Assembly: GCF_963678635.1 (NCBI RefSeq)
Contig: NC_087064.1
Location: 52,966,684 to 53,030,683, forward strand
Origin: Symsagittifera roscoffensis
Lineage: Eukaryota; Xenacoelomorpha; Acoela; Convolutidae
Length of the DNA stretch: 64,000 nucleotides
Reading direction: 5' to 3'
The position numbers and the translations under genes are program-made. The stretch's first letter is position 1; each line of letters opens with the position of its first letter. A model generated the notes under the pieces. It saw only the letters and a program-made list of their open reading frames with translations, did no database searches and was not told the DNA's origin. Of this stretch, positions 1 through 11,366 are shown piece by piece.

Positions 1-2175
1 TCGGGATGATTCAGAGGTAGTTACGACAACGGCTGCTCCGACAAACATCCTTGGGCATGACAACCGTGGGGACCGCTCCACTGAAGTCTTGTTGATGGCA
101 GCTTGGGTAGAGCAAGGAATGTTGTACCGTTCAAGTCTGCGTGTCATGAGATGAAGGAATGAAACGCTCTCTGGAAGCAACCTGGGGCACGAGCCTGGCT
201 TGGGTACTGCAAGAACGTACCAGCCTGGAGAGGTGCCTCTCCCAACCATGCCTAGGGCCCTGCTTAAGAAGAAGACATCAATCCATTTGCCAGAAAATTA
301 ATAGCGAGGCTGCCTCAACTAGCTCACCACTGAAAACTGCCGTGCCACCAAAGAGCGCGAGGGTAGAAAAAAATATCAGAAAAAGGAGACGATAGAAGAC
401 GTGACAGAGACAAGGGACGAGCTGGACCGAGAAAGAAAAAGTTGGCAAGAATTCAATAATATCGAGAAATTTGGAAGAGACTGTTCGAGGATTGCAATAA
501 GAAGCGATGAGGCAAAATAGAGCGCCCGCGGAAGGAAGATACTTGCAGAGAAAAAATTCCTCAGAGACAATCGCCAATGGAACTCCTGACACCTCGCGAT
601 GTAAGCCAGACAACGGAAGTACAAGTCTCGACAGGATCTGGAAGAGTAACGATCCCGGACCCGAGCAACACCCTGGGCAACCCAGTAGTTGAAAGGACCA
701 AGAGGCAGCTCGTAGAAGCCGCTGGTCCAATTGCGACCAACAGAAATGCGCCAGGTTCCGGGTTGACTGCACCCTGTGGAACGATTGATGACACCGGCAG
801 AGTAGAGCTCTTCGCGGAAGTGGCAAAGATATCGAGAACTAGAGCGGCTAAGACAACGGAGTTGAGACAAGGCTCCACCAGACACAAAAAGAAAAATGCC
901 AATTAAAGAAGTGTCACGAGTACTGGACATGCAGAAGAATAACCAAATGAAGAACAGCTTCACGAGAATTCCGGACACGGGTTCACGAGCATGTTTCCAG
1001 GGCTCGACTTGGGTTCGAGCTATAAACATGCAACAGCTACCTATCGGCAAAGTGAGAGTCCTGCAGAACTTGAGGACCTCACGGATCACCATGGTAATAG
1101 CATCTGAAGGTGCAACAGCAGCTCAGTTGTACCGGATGGGTGAATTGATGAACCCGGGATTAATAGTAGATTTGACAGTAATAATAGACACCTACAATGT
1201 ATCCAGGAGTTCCGAATGGCTAGTGTGCCTCTTTGCTAGTGTGCCTATTTATGCTAGTGTGCCTATTTATTGCGGTATGGCAGAAATTTCAGTGCTTGGT
1301 ACTGACCGTCTGCACATTCCCCATGAAAGTAGGGACACAACAAGTTCCTGCGCGGAGACATAACGCGAGAATGATCAGGTGGAACATTATAGTACGCAGC
1401 CTGGCGAGTCCCAATGCTGTACGATTGATACTGATGAACTTAGAAAATGAGTTGAGAGCTCTGAATCAGCCCAGATTCATTAATGACGGGATCCATTTTG
1501 ACAGCAATGAATGGCAAGCGCGGAGCAGCTATGTTTGCCAGGAGCGGTGAGGTCAAGCTACTCTACACCGGTGTGCTGAGAACTTAGGACGCAATGAATG
1601 TACCAGCTATGTCCACTCTCATGCCACCTAGTTTGTAGACGCGCCTGGGATCGTTCCCGGCCGTGCCACAAGTGGTGCAGAGCTCGAGTGACCAGGAATA
1701 GAGATCAGGCGTAATGAAACAATTGGCTGAAGCACTAGCAAGGATAGCTATTCAACCCTGACCAAAATTAGGCCCAGTAAACCTAACGGAAACCACCTGG
1801 AGAACCTAGGTAGGAAATAACAGCTTTGTCAAGAGAGGAGCGACGCCGGGATCAAATTTCGTTGATGTTGTCAAGGCCCATACGTTCCCCTTGGCTCTTT
1901 TATAAGCAGGATCTGATGAAGCTAAATCTCCAATTGGTCAGCTTTGCAACGGTTAAGATACAAAAGCTAAATGGTGCAAAGGTATCTGTGAACGGATTGT
2001 ACTCAGTGGAAGAAGTAGATTGGCTGATTGCAGCTGAAATCAATTTCAGTTCGACAACCGTCTTGAGGTTGGTTGATCTCTAGGGACTGCTCTTGAACAA
2101 CACCGTCGGTCCTGTTAACTCCACATGGTTGCAAGACGGGTGAAAGATTCTTGGTGAGCAAATTAGAGAAGAACA
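1..2175 (+). pseudogene. Relic of third ORF (N-terminal and SGNH part), oldest copy
   Basis: Degenerate copy of the first third of the large third ORF that is intact at 52374 onward. Short open pieces in changing frames match it in order. Around 100-130 lies the N-terminal helical region (the stretch that in the young copy reads PTEVVLM). Around 1130-1220 lies the SGNH block III region, where the GTND of the young copy is replaced by DTYN. Around 1380-1545 lies the C-terminal part of the hydrolase with the DGIHF block that carries the catalytic Asp and His. Around 1990-2085 is the conserved EVDWLIA segment that follows the hydrolase. Many stops and frameshifts make it non-coding now. The same relic recurs at 9165-11330 with an offset of 9,164 bp and only scattered differences. 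It breaks off at about 2175, where RNase H sequence starts without any LTR between. Confidence 0.8.
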
Positions 2176-4342
2176 ATCAAGAACAATAAATGGGAGCTGT
2201 GTGAGGCACCACTGCTAGGCATGCCCACAGAAAACGGCATTTTTGTTCTCGACACTGATGCCTAAGTAGTTGCCATTTCCGGAATACTGCAACAGGAACT
2301 AGAGTGGAATTGGAGAAGAATTCTCCGTCCCATTGCATATGCCAGTAAAATAATGAGCAATAATGAGAAGAAGTATGGTGCGTCAAAAGCAGAGTTGAGA
2401 AATATCGTTGAGAAATATCACGTTAGTTGAGAAAGAGTGCGCCTATTTAGAGAGCACTTCCTTTAAGCTGCGAGTGGACATCCGAAATTTTGCGTGGTTA
2501 AAAACGTACTCGATGGCTCAGAGTGACATTGGTCGTTGGATAGTTAGGCTGAATGGCTATCACTTGATAATCGAGCACATGATGCGTGACAGGCACCAGA
2601 ATGCCGACAGTCTTTTCGAAAGATTGGAACAGAAGCAAGCTAATCAAGCGGAAATCTGGGAAGTATTCACTATTTTAGACAAAGACACCTAGGAAGCATT
2701 TTCATCGATAAGATGGTTGGATACGTCAGGACATCCGATACCGGGACACCCTGAATTACCAGTGGAAAAGGCGGCAGAGATTAGGATTTTATCCATGAAG
2801 GACCCAGTACCCTTGGATATGTTGCTACGTTCAATCCTGGTTCAACAGGAGCTGTCTCGCATGAACATAGGCAGCGTCTCACTGCCGGACAAAACGAAAC
2901 GCTGCAGGCCATACCGCAGTTAATGCAGATGCTAGGTGAATTGTTGGAAAAAGAAGTAATCAGTGATGATCCTGGTGGATGGCGGCGATGGATTCGCTAA
3001 CAGTCAGCGAAATAATATGAACAATGCCATCAAAACGTCAGCTCAACGAAAATCAAAGGGATTGTAGGACAGTAATTCCTCAACTAGTCTCATCAATTGC
3101 TCAAAAAGTTTTATTGTGAACATCGTACAAGACAAGATTTTAACAGATCGGGACTCAAAAGAAGACAGTCTTTTTCGAGACGCTTGATCAAGGATTAAGT
3201 GAAATTGAGTCGAAACACTCGGAGCAAGAGAATTTGTCCGGTGACTCGGACACTGAAGAAAACGGAAACGTAGATGGTCAAAACCAAGCTTACGATTTTT
3301 TTTCCGGGGAGTTTAGATGGATGAGTTGGTAAAGTACATCAGATTTTGCCAAAAAGACGTGCTCCACGGCCGACTCATCCGCCGAAAATATCTGAAAGTA
3401 ATCGGAGGCTGACACTCACACAGACAGAAACTTGAGCAAGGTATCTGAGGTATCAGAATTGGCGATCCACACATTCTTGGTGGAGACTCGTATAAGAGAC
3501 TTAGACAAGGAGATTTATCAAGACCCAGTGAGAGAATCTTTGACAGTGAGAGAGTATTTGATAAAAGGGCAGATAGCCTAGAGATGATAGCAGTGTCGAA
3601 ACGTTCAATGAGGTTGTTTCCGCAGAAGCAAGCAGTCGTGATTGACCTAGAGCCATTTGAACAGGAGACAAGGTCATTGGCTAAGATTTGGTGTGTCACA
3701 AGATGGAAGATGACGCACATCAGCCCGATCAGCTGAATACTAATTTTAGGGTCATAAAGACATACTTGAGGGCAAACTACAGACTCTCGGACTTACTAGG
3801 AGTGCATAGAAAAGACCGTATACGAGTAGAATGAAAAAATGGATCTACAACGGAGCACCAGACAACGGAGATTTGGAGAAAGATAGTAAGCCGATCTTGA
3901 GACAATTTTTCATGCAGAAAGATGGACGGTTTTATCTGAAAAAAAATGGTATCGTTGCCTGCAAAAGGAGAGAAGAGGACAAAGTTCTGTACAAACACAA
4001 CGCAAAAGTCTTGCCGCAATTTTATCAAATGGAACTGTTTTTCAGATGGGACATCAAGAAACTGATAAGGTGAAACAGAGGACATTGAAAAGTTGTGAGG
4101 GACATCGGATGAAGAAGGCATGCGAAAAATGGTTCACGGCATGCCTATCATCATGCCGACATGTGAAAGAGCATATGAAATTAAAATTCCCTTTGCAGTC
4201 AATCGAGTCGACCGGGTTTAGTGAAGTGGCGGGAGATTGATCATTAGAAGATATGTATGACAGATAGTGGCTACAACTAGATCCTAGTGATAATCGAACA
4301 CTTCACAAAGTACGCAGAAGCTGTGATCTGCACAAATTTCTC
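2176..4342 (+). pseudogene. Pol relic: RNase H to start of integrase (unit 1)
   Basis: Corresponds to 47568-49860 of the young copy. It begins with the FVLDTDA segment at the start of RNase H, and the next codon is TAA at 2263-2265. The open stretch 2408-2692 contains the RNase H core (DIRNFAWLKTYSM, IEHMMRDRHQNADSL). The stretch 2717-2923 matches the linker after RNase H (SGHPIPGHPELPVE). Around 3240 and 3295 lie degenerate copies of the TGTCCGGGGAG motif. The segments 3760-4240 match the region before the integrase zinc finger and the finger itself (KKACEKW, then a changed CLS-C-RH). Several frameshifts and stops make it non-functional. It ends inside the integrase core at the tandem-duplication junction. 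Confidence 0.85.
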
Positions 4343-4343
4343 C

Positions 4344-4669
4344 GGATCAAATTATGTTGATGTTGTCAAGGCCCATACGTTCTCCTTGGCTCTTTTATAA
4401 GCAGGATCTGATGAAGCTAAATCTCCAATTGGTCAGCTTTGCAACGGTTAAGATACAAAGCTAAATGGTGCAAAGGTATCTGTGAACGGATTGTACTCAG
4501 TGGAAGAAGTAGATTGGCTGATTGCAGCTGAAATCAATTTCAGTTCGACAACCGTCTTGAGGTTGGTTGATCTCTAGGGACTGCTCTTGAACAACACCGT
4601 CGGTCCTGTTAACTCCACATGGTTGCAAGACGGGTGAAAGATTCTTGGTGAGCAAATTAGAGAAGAACA
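4344..4669 (+). pseudogene. Third-ORF fragment carried in duplication unit 2
   Basis: Second copy of 1850-2175, including the EVDWLIAAEINFSSTTVLRLVDL-like conserved segment found in all third-ORF copies. It lies between two blocks of pol sequence only because the tandem duplication unit started inside the third-ORF relic. A single-base deletion relative to unit 1 lies in the A-run near 4457. No coding capacity remains. Confidence 0.8.
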
Positions 4670-7600
4670 ATCAAGAACAATAAATGGGAGCTGTGTGAGG
4701 CACCACTGCTAGGCATGCCCACAGAAAACGGCATTTTTGTTCTCGACACTGATGCCTAAGTAGTTGCCATTTCCGGAATACTGCAACAGGAACTAGAGTG
4801 GAATTGGAGAAGAATTCTCCGTCCCATTGCATATGCCAGTAAAATAATGAGCAATAATGAGAAGAAGTATGGTGCGTCAAAAGCAGAGTTGAGAAATATC
4901 GTTGAGAAATATCACGTTAGTTGAGAAAGAGTGCGCCTATTTAGAGAGCACTTCCTTTAAGCTGCGAGTGGACATCCGAAATTTTGCGTGGTTAAAAACG
5001 TACTCGATGGCTCAGAGTGACATTGGTCGTTGGATAGTTAGGCTGAATGGCTATCACTTGATAATCGAGCACATGATGCGTGACAGGCACCAGAATGCCG
5101 ACAGTCTTTTCGAAAGATTGGAACAGAAGCAAGCTAATCAAGCGGAAATCTGGGAAGTATTCACTATTTTAGACAAAGACACCTAGGAAGCATTTTCATC
5201 GATAAGATGGTTGGATACGTCAGGACATCCGATACCGGGACACCCTGAATTACCAGTGGAAAAGGCGGCAGAGATTAGGATTTTATCCATGAAGGACCCA
5301 GTACCCTTGGATATGTTGCTACGTTCAATCCTGGTTCAACAGGAGCTGTCTCGCATGAACATAGGCAGCGTCTCACTGCCGGACAAAACGAAACGCTGCA
5401 GGCCATACCGCAGTTAATGCAGATGCTAGGTGAATTGTTGGAAAAAGAAGTAATCAGAGATGATCCTGGTGGATGGCGGTGATGGATTCGCTAACAGTCA
5501 GCGAAATAATATGAACAATGCCATCAAAACGTCAGCTCAACTAAAATCAAAGGGATTGTAGGACAGTAATTCCTCAACTAGTCTCATCAATTGCTCAAAA
5601 AGTTTTATTGTGAACATCGTACAAGACAAGATATTAACAGATCGGGACTCAAAAGAAGACAGTCTTTTTCGAGACGCTTGATCAAGGATTAAGTGAAATT
5701 GAGTCGAAACACTCGGAGCAAGAGAATTTGTCCGGTGACTCGGACACTGAAGAAAACGGAAACGTAGATGGTCAAAACCAAGCTTACGATTTTTTTTCCG
5801 GGGAGTTTAGATGGATGAGTTGGTAAAGTACATCAGATTTTGCCAAAAAGACGTGCTCCACGGCCGACTCATCCGCCGAAAATATCTGAAAGTAATCGGA
5901 GGCTGACACTCACACAGACAGAAACTTGAGCAAGGTATCTGAGGTATCAGAATTGGCGATCCACACATTCTTGGTGGAGACTCGTATAAGAGACTTAGAC
6001 AAGGAGATTTATCAAGACCCAGTGAGAGAATCTTTGACAGTGAGAGAGTATTTGATAAAAGGGCAGATAGCCTAGAGATGATAGCAGTGTCGAAACGTTC
6101 AATGAGGTTGTTTCCGCAGAAGCAAGCAGTCGTGATTGACCTAGAGCCATTTGAACAGGAGACAAGGTCATTGGCTAAGATTTGGTTTGTCACAAGATGG
6201 AAGATGACGCACATCAGCCCGATCAGCTGAATACTAATTTTAGGGTCATAAAGACATACTTGAGGGCAAACTACAGACTCTCGGACTTACTAGGAGTGCA
6301 TAGAAAAGACCGTATACGAGTAGAATGAAAAAATGGATCTACAACGGAGCACCAGACAACGGACATTTGGAGGAAGATAGTTAGCCGATCTTGAGACAAT
6401 TTTTCATGCAGAAAGATGCACGGTTTTATCTAAAAAAAGATGGTATTGTTGCCTGCAAAAGGAGAGAAGAGGACAAAGTTCTGTACAAACACAACGCGAA
6501 AGTCATGCCGCAATTTTATAAATTGGAACTGTTTTTCAGATGGGACATCAAGAAACTGATAAGGTGAAACAGAGGACATTGAAAAGGTGTGAGAGACATC
6601 GGATGAAGAAGGCATGCGAAAAATAGGTCACGGCATGCCTATCATTATGCCGATATGTGGAAGATCATATGAAATTAAAATTCCCTTTGCAGTCAATCGA
6701 GTCGACCGGGTTTAATGAAGTGGCGGGAGATTAATCATTAGAAGATATGTATGACAGATAGTGGCTACAACTAGATCCTAGTGATAATCGACCACTTCAC
6801 AAAGTACGCAGAAGCTGTGATCTGCAAAAATTTCTCAGCTGAAGAGACTTGCGATCATCTGATCAATAATTGGATAGCTAGACGTGGATGCCCGATAACC
6901 TTCCAGTCAGATAATGAAACTTCTTTTGTAGATGAGCTCACCAAGGAGCTCATGAGACGTTCTCAGTTAGCCCAGGCTCTCTCTACAGGGTACCACTGCC
7001 AGACGAATGGCTTAATAGAGAGAAAAAAGTGAAATCTGGCGTCGTCGTTGAAGTTGTTTTGTTCCCAATACATGACTCATTGGGATAGCTATTTGCCACA
7101 AATAATGGGAGCTTACAACAGCACGCTGCTTTTTACTACAGGAGTTCGTCAGCACACGGTGCTGACAGGCAGGAGAAGGTTCTGACTTCAACGCTCTTTT
7201 AGCCTGAGTATGAAAGCAAGAAGACATTGTCACATATATTTGTAAGAGATGTGATAAGACGTCAACAGGAGCTCAAAGACTTAAATAGATGCAATACGCA
7301 ACAAACTCAGTCGAGGCAAAGAAAGAAATTCGACAAGAAGGCAGTCGGTGCAGAAGTTTACTCTGTAAAAGACTACGTGTTGGTTTTCCAAAATATCTTC
7401 CCAACAAAAGGTACCAAAAGCTCCTGAAGGAATGGAGGGACGTTTATGATAACGAACGTACATCAAGAGCGGCGTTTTTACAGCTCAGCTCTGGTCGAGC
7501 TGCGCACTTCGAGAACATCAAGCCCTTTAAACCATCGACAGAGGATTGTTGTAAACCTAAAGACATGAAGAACTCGCCGTTGAACCTGGATCCTAATGAA

Positions 7601-7850
7601 AAAATTGAGACATGAGGAAATCTTGCACCATGCAGAAGAGGATTGGGAAGACCCAGAGCAGAGGGAGGATCCTAAGAACATAAAACCGGATCTACCCTTT
7701 TCGATGCAGACACGACAGAGTGGCCCAGAAAGACCCGCGAAGAAGTATAATCCTTACAGGTACGACTTAATAGCGTATAGGATGGACCTGAAAAAATCTA
7801 GTGTGTCTAGAAGAAGTAACAGCGCCACAGGAAGTATTCATTGTTGTTGA
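4670..7850 (+). pseudogene. Pol relic: RNase H, linker and integrase (unit 2 and beyond)
   Basis: Continues where unit 1 was cut. The RNase H start again has TAA at 4757-4759 in place of the conserved Ser codon. RNase H core is at 4902-5186 and the linker at 5211-5417. The open stretch 6781-7032 is the integrase core: the DHFTKYAEA segment, then FQSDNETSF with the second catalytic Asp, and NGLIERKK with the catalytic Glu. The region 7227-7615 matches the integrase C-terminal domain, with the GPF-like module near 7425-7540 (LLKEWRDV, then LSSGRAAHFENIKP). 7596-7850 matches the acidic C-terminal tail of pol (EEDWEDPEQ, then KKYNPYRYD). Frameshifts and stops throughout. First catalytic Asp region lies just upstream at about 6720. 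Confidence 0.85.
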
Positions 7851-8745
7851 TCAACAAAATGAGTGACTGAACGATCGCTCAAAACCAGAAAGCGAATTTA
7901 ACGAAAAACCAAAGCAGTCATACAAGCAGGAGTTGACGAACCTGTGCCTCTTGGAGTAGTTGAGCGAAATGACGTCAGACCCCACGAAAACCAGAGTCAC
8001 GATTCAGGACAAAGACCGTGAGAGTATGAAATACATCAAGAATGACAAACATGATCCTTCTTGTGCAGCCTAGGAAAGACCATTGTTCCTTCCTGCGTCC
8101 AACCTTAAGTTATCGTGACATAAGTGATCTACGGGGACGTCGGTGATGTTTTTGTCTGGAGAGCGCGGTAGGACTAAGCCACATTGAAAAAATTTTCATG
8201 AAAAATTTCAAAATTGCAGGAGAAACAGTTGATGTAGAGGCAGAAATAGATGAATGCCCTTAGAAACGGGACATAGGATGAGTAGTAGAGTCACATTTTA
8301 ACTCGCCAAGTGAAAACTCAATTAGCATTTTACTAACAGGCAGGCAGCGGCTTTACACTAACGGATATGACGTGTGCGATATCTATCAATGAATTTTAGA
8401 ACAGCATTAGCAGCCGATTTTAGAAGAGAGTACAAAAACATAGAGTTTTTATGGAAGCAAAGACTAAGAATTAGCGGTGTAGCAGCTTTACTGGCGAGTT
8501 TGCAGATACCAGGTAAGGACTTTTGCTTCTTGGTGACGAGGGCGACGGAGAAGCAGCAAGTGGACCCTGAAGATTTAATTTTGTCCCTGACTAGACTAAG
8601 AGACATCTTGCTAGAGAGGGGAGCGAAAGAACTCTAGCTTCCGGTGTATGGCCCATACAGAGGACGACTGCATCCTCAGGAGCTATTTGCGCTAATACGT
8701 GTAATCTTTTTAGACACTAACATAAAAATATGTTACATTCTTATT
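7851..8745 (+). pseudogene. Pol C-terminal tail and macro-like domain relic
   Basis: Between 7851 and 8340 the sequence follows the acidic tail of pol in broken frames; a degenerate PPT-like motif (TTGTCTGGAGAG) sits near 8153. From about 8374 to 8637 an open frame matches the macro-like domain at the end of pol in the young copy. It keeps the ALAADF-REYKNIEFLWKQR segment, the PGK-FCFLVT strand and the LTRLRD--LERG helix. A TAG at 8635-8637 interrupts it, and the match resumes to about 8745 (VYGP-RG-LHPQEL). Family assignment is by pattern to Poa1p/TARG1-type macro domains. No function is expected from this copy. Confidence 0.75.
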
Positions 8746-9164
8746 TGACTATAGGTTGAGTGTTATTTGTGTGACTTTTTTCTTATTAGAATTATCGACT
8801 TGGAAAAGTTAGTGACCCAAATGCTTAAACAACAGTTGCAGAAAAAGGTCCAAAGCGAGGACTGTCCACTTTTAGATCATTTTCAAAAACTTAGGATTGG
8901 ATTGACTTTCAAAATATCTTAAGAACGAATCTTTCAACCCGAATGTTTTTAGTTTACTTTTAAATATGAAATTGAGTCAATGTTGACTAGATGTGATAGT
9001 GGTGACCTTATTTCCAGGTTCTGAATGATTGGATTTAATTTCTGATTTCAACTTTTTGCAATTGAAGATATCAAAATAAAAAATAAAACCACCGAATTAA
9101 AATCCTGGACAACCTTGATGAGTTAATGGATTGAGCCGAGGTCTACGTAGGAAAAAGACTACGC
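8746..9164 (+). other. Spacer between pol and third ORF (old copy)
   Basis: A gene-free, AT-rich stretch of about 420 bp with the same position and similar length as the 462 bp spacer 51912-52373 of the young copy. I can no longer recognise the two hairpins seen there. The third-ORF N-terminus of this copy has also decayed beyond recognition up to about 9165. Confidence 0.5.
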
Positions 9165-11366
9165 TCGGGATGATTCAGAGGTAGTTACGACAACGGCTGC
9201 TCCGACAAACATCCTTGGGCATGATAACCGTGGGGACCGCTCCACCGAAGTCTTGTTGATGGCAGCTTGGGTAGAGCAAGGAAAGTTGTACCGTTCAAGT
9301 CTGCGTGTCATGAGATGAAGGAATGAAACGCTCTCTGGAAGCAACCTGGGGCACGAGCCTGGCTTGGGTACTGCAAGAACGTACCAGCCTGGAGAGGTGC
9401 CTCTCCCAACCATGCCTTGGCCCTGCTTAAGAAGAAGACATCAATCCATTTGCCAGAAAATTAATAGCGAGGCTGCCTCAACTAGCTCACAACTGAAAAC
9501 TGCCGTGCCACCAAAGAGCGCGAGGGTAGAAAAAGAATAACAGAAGAAGGAGACGATAGAAGACGTGACAGAGACAAGAGACGAGCTGGACCGAGAAAGA
9601 AAAAGTTGGCAAGAATTCAATAATATCGAGAAATTTGGAAGAGACTGTTCGAGGATTGCAATAAGAAGCAAAGAGACAAAATAGAGCGCCTGCGGAAGGA
9701 AGATACTTGCAGAGAAAAAATTCCTCAGAGACAATCGTCAATGGAACTCATGACACCTCGTGATGTAAGCCAGACAACGGAAATACAAGTCTCCACAGGA
9801 TCTGGAAGAGTAACGATCCCGGACCCGAGCAACACCCTGGGCGACCCAGTAGTTGAAAGGACCAAGAGGCAGCTCGTAGAAGCCGCTGGTCCAATTGCGG
9901 CCAACAGAAATGCGCCAGGTTCCGGGTTGACTGCACCCTATGGAACGATTGATGACACCGGCAGAGTAGAGCTCTTCGCGGAAGTGGCAACGATATCGAG
10001 AACTAGAGCGGCTAAGACAACGGAGTTGAGACAAGGCTCCACCGGACACAAAAAGAAAATTGCCAATTAAAGAAGTGTCACGAGTACTGGACATGCAGAA
10101 GAATAACCAAATGAAGAACAGCTTCACGAGAACTCCGGACACGGGTTCACGAGCATGTTTCAAAAGCTCGACTTGGGTTCGAGCGATAAACATGCAACAG
10201 CTACCTATCGGCAAAGTGAGAGTCCTGCAGAACTTGAGGACCTCACGGATCACCATGGTAATAGCATCTGGAGGTGCAACAGCAGCTCAGTTGTATCGGA
10301 TGGGTGAATTGATGAACCCGGGCTTAATAGTAGATTTGACAGTAATAATAGACACCTACAATGTATCCAGGAGTTCCGAATGGCTTGTGTGCCTCTCTGC
10401 TAGTCTGCCTATTTATGCTAGTGTGCCTATTTATTGCGGTATGGCAGAAATTTCAGTGCTTGGTACTGCCCGTCTGCACAATCCCCATGAAAGTAGGGAC
10501 ACAACAAGTTCCTGCGCGGAGACATAACGCGAGAATGATCAGGTGGAACAACATAGTACGCAGCCTGGCGAGTCCCAATGCTGTACGATTGATACTGATC
10601 AACTTAGAAAATGAGTTGAGAGCTCTGAATCAGACCAGATTCATTAATGACGGGATCCATTTTGACAGCATTGAATGGCAAGCGCGGAACAGCTATGTTT
10701 GCCAGGAGCGGTGAGGTCAAGCTACTCTACACCGGTGTGCTGAGAACTTAGGACGCGATGAATGTACCAGCTATGTCCACTCTCATGCCACCTAGTTTGA
10801 AGACGCGCCTGGGATCATTCCCGGCCGTGCCACAAGTGGTGCAGAGCTCGAGTGACCAGGAATAGAGATCAGGCGTAATGGAACAATTGGCTGAAGCACT
10901 AGCAAGGACAACTATTCAACCCTGACCAAAATTAGGCCCAGTAAACCTAACGGAAACCACCTCGAGAACCTCTAGGTAGGAAATAACAGCTTTGTCAAGA
11001 GAGGAGCGACGCCCGGATCAAATTTGGTTGATGTTGTCAAGGCCCATACGTTCCCCTTGGCTCACTTATAAGCAGGATCTGATGAAGTTAAATCTCCAAT
11101 TGGTCAGCTTTGCAACGGTTAAGATACGAAAGCTAAATGGAGCAAAGGTATCTATGAACGGATTGTACTCAGTGGAAGAAGTAGATTGGCTTATTGCAGC
11201 TGAAATCAATTTCAGTTCGACAACCGTCTTGAGGTTGGTTGATCTCTAGGGATTGCTCTTGAACAACACCGTCGGTCCTGTTAACGCCACCTGGTTGCAA
11301 GACGCGTGAAAGATTCTTGGTGAGCAAATTAGAGAAGAGAGGATGGGAATTTTTTTGAAGAAAAGG
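9165..11366 (+). pseudogene. Third-ORF relic, N-terminal and SGNH part
   Basis: Matches 1-2175 at an offset of 9,164 bp and then continues into sequence that is missing there. Helical N-terminal part near 9265-9300, coiled-coil remnants near 9540-9700, and SGNH domain remnants at 10060-10714. In the latter, block III is altered to DTYN near 10357 and the final DGIHF block with the Asp and His is preserved near 10650. The EVDWLIA segment follows at about 11160-11249. The piece 9741-10070 resembles the region just before the hydrolase (VTIPDPSNT). Stop codons and frameshifts are frequent. Confidence 0.8.

Larger units (their letters stand above)
1849..6836 (+). repeat. Tandem duplication, two units of about 2.49 kb
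   Basis: Unit 1 is 1849-4342 and unit 2 is 4344-6836. The offset is 2,495 at first and 2,494 after a one-base deletion in unit 2. Over most of the length the two units differ only at isolated positions, while both are full of stops shared with each other. Differences become denser after about 6360. The unit spans the end of a third-ORF relic plus RNase H to integrase sequence. The junction near 4343 joins integrase sequence (AATTTCTC) directly to third-ORF sequence (GGATCAAAT). The duplication therefore happened after the element had already decayed, probably by unequal exchange or replication slippage and not by retrotransposition. Confidence 0.9.

Noticed and set aside
376-1092. Long antisense ORF of 238 codons opposite the third-ORF relic (also at 9738-10256)
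   Set aside because: Shadow of the sense frame; it has no domain, and it is disrupted in the second copy.
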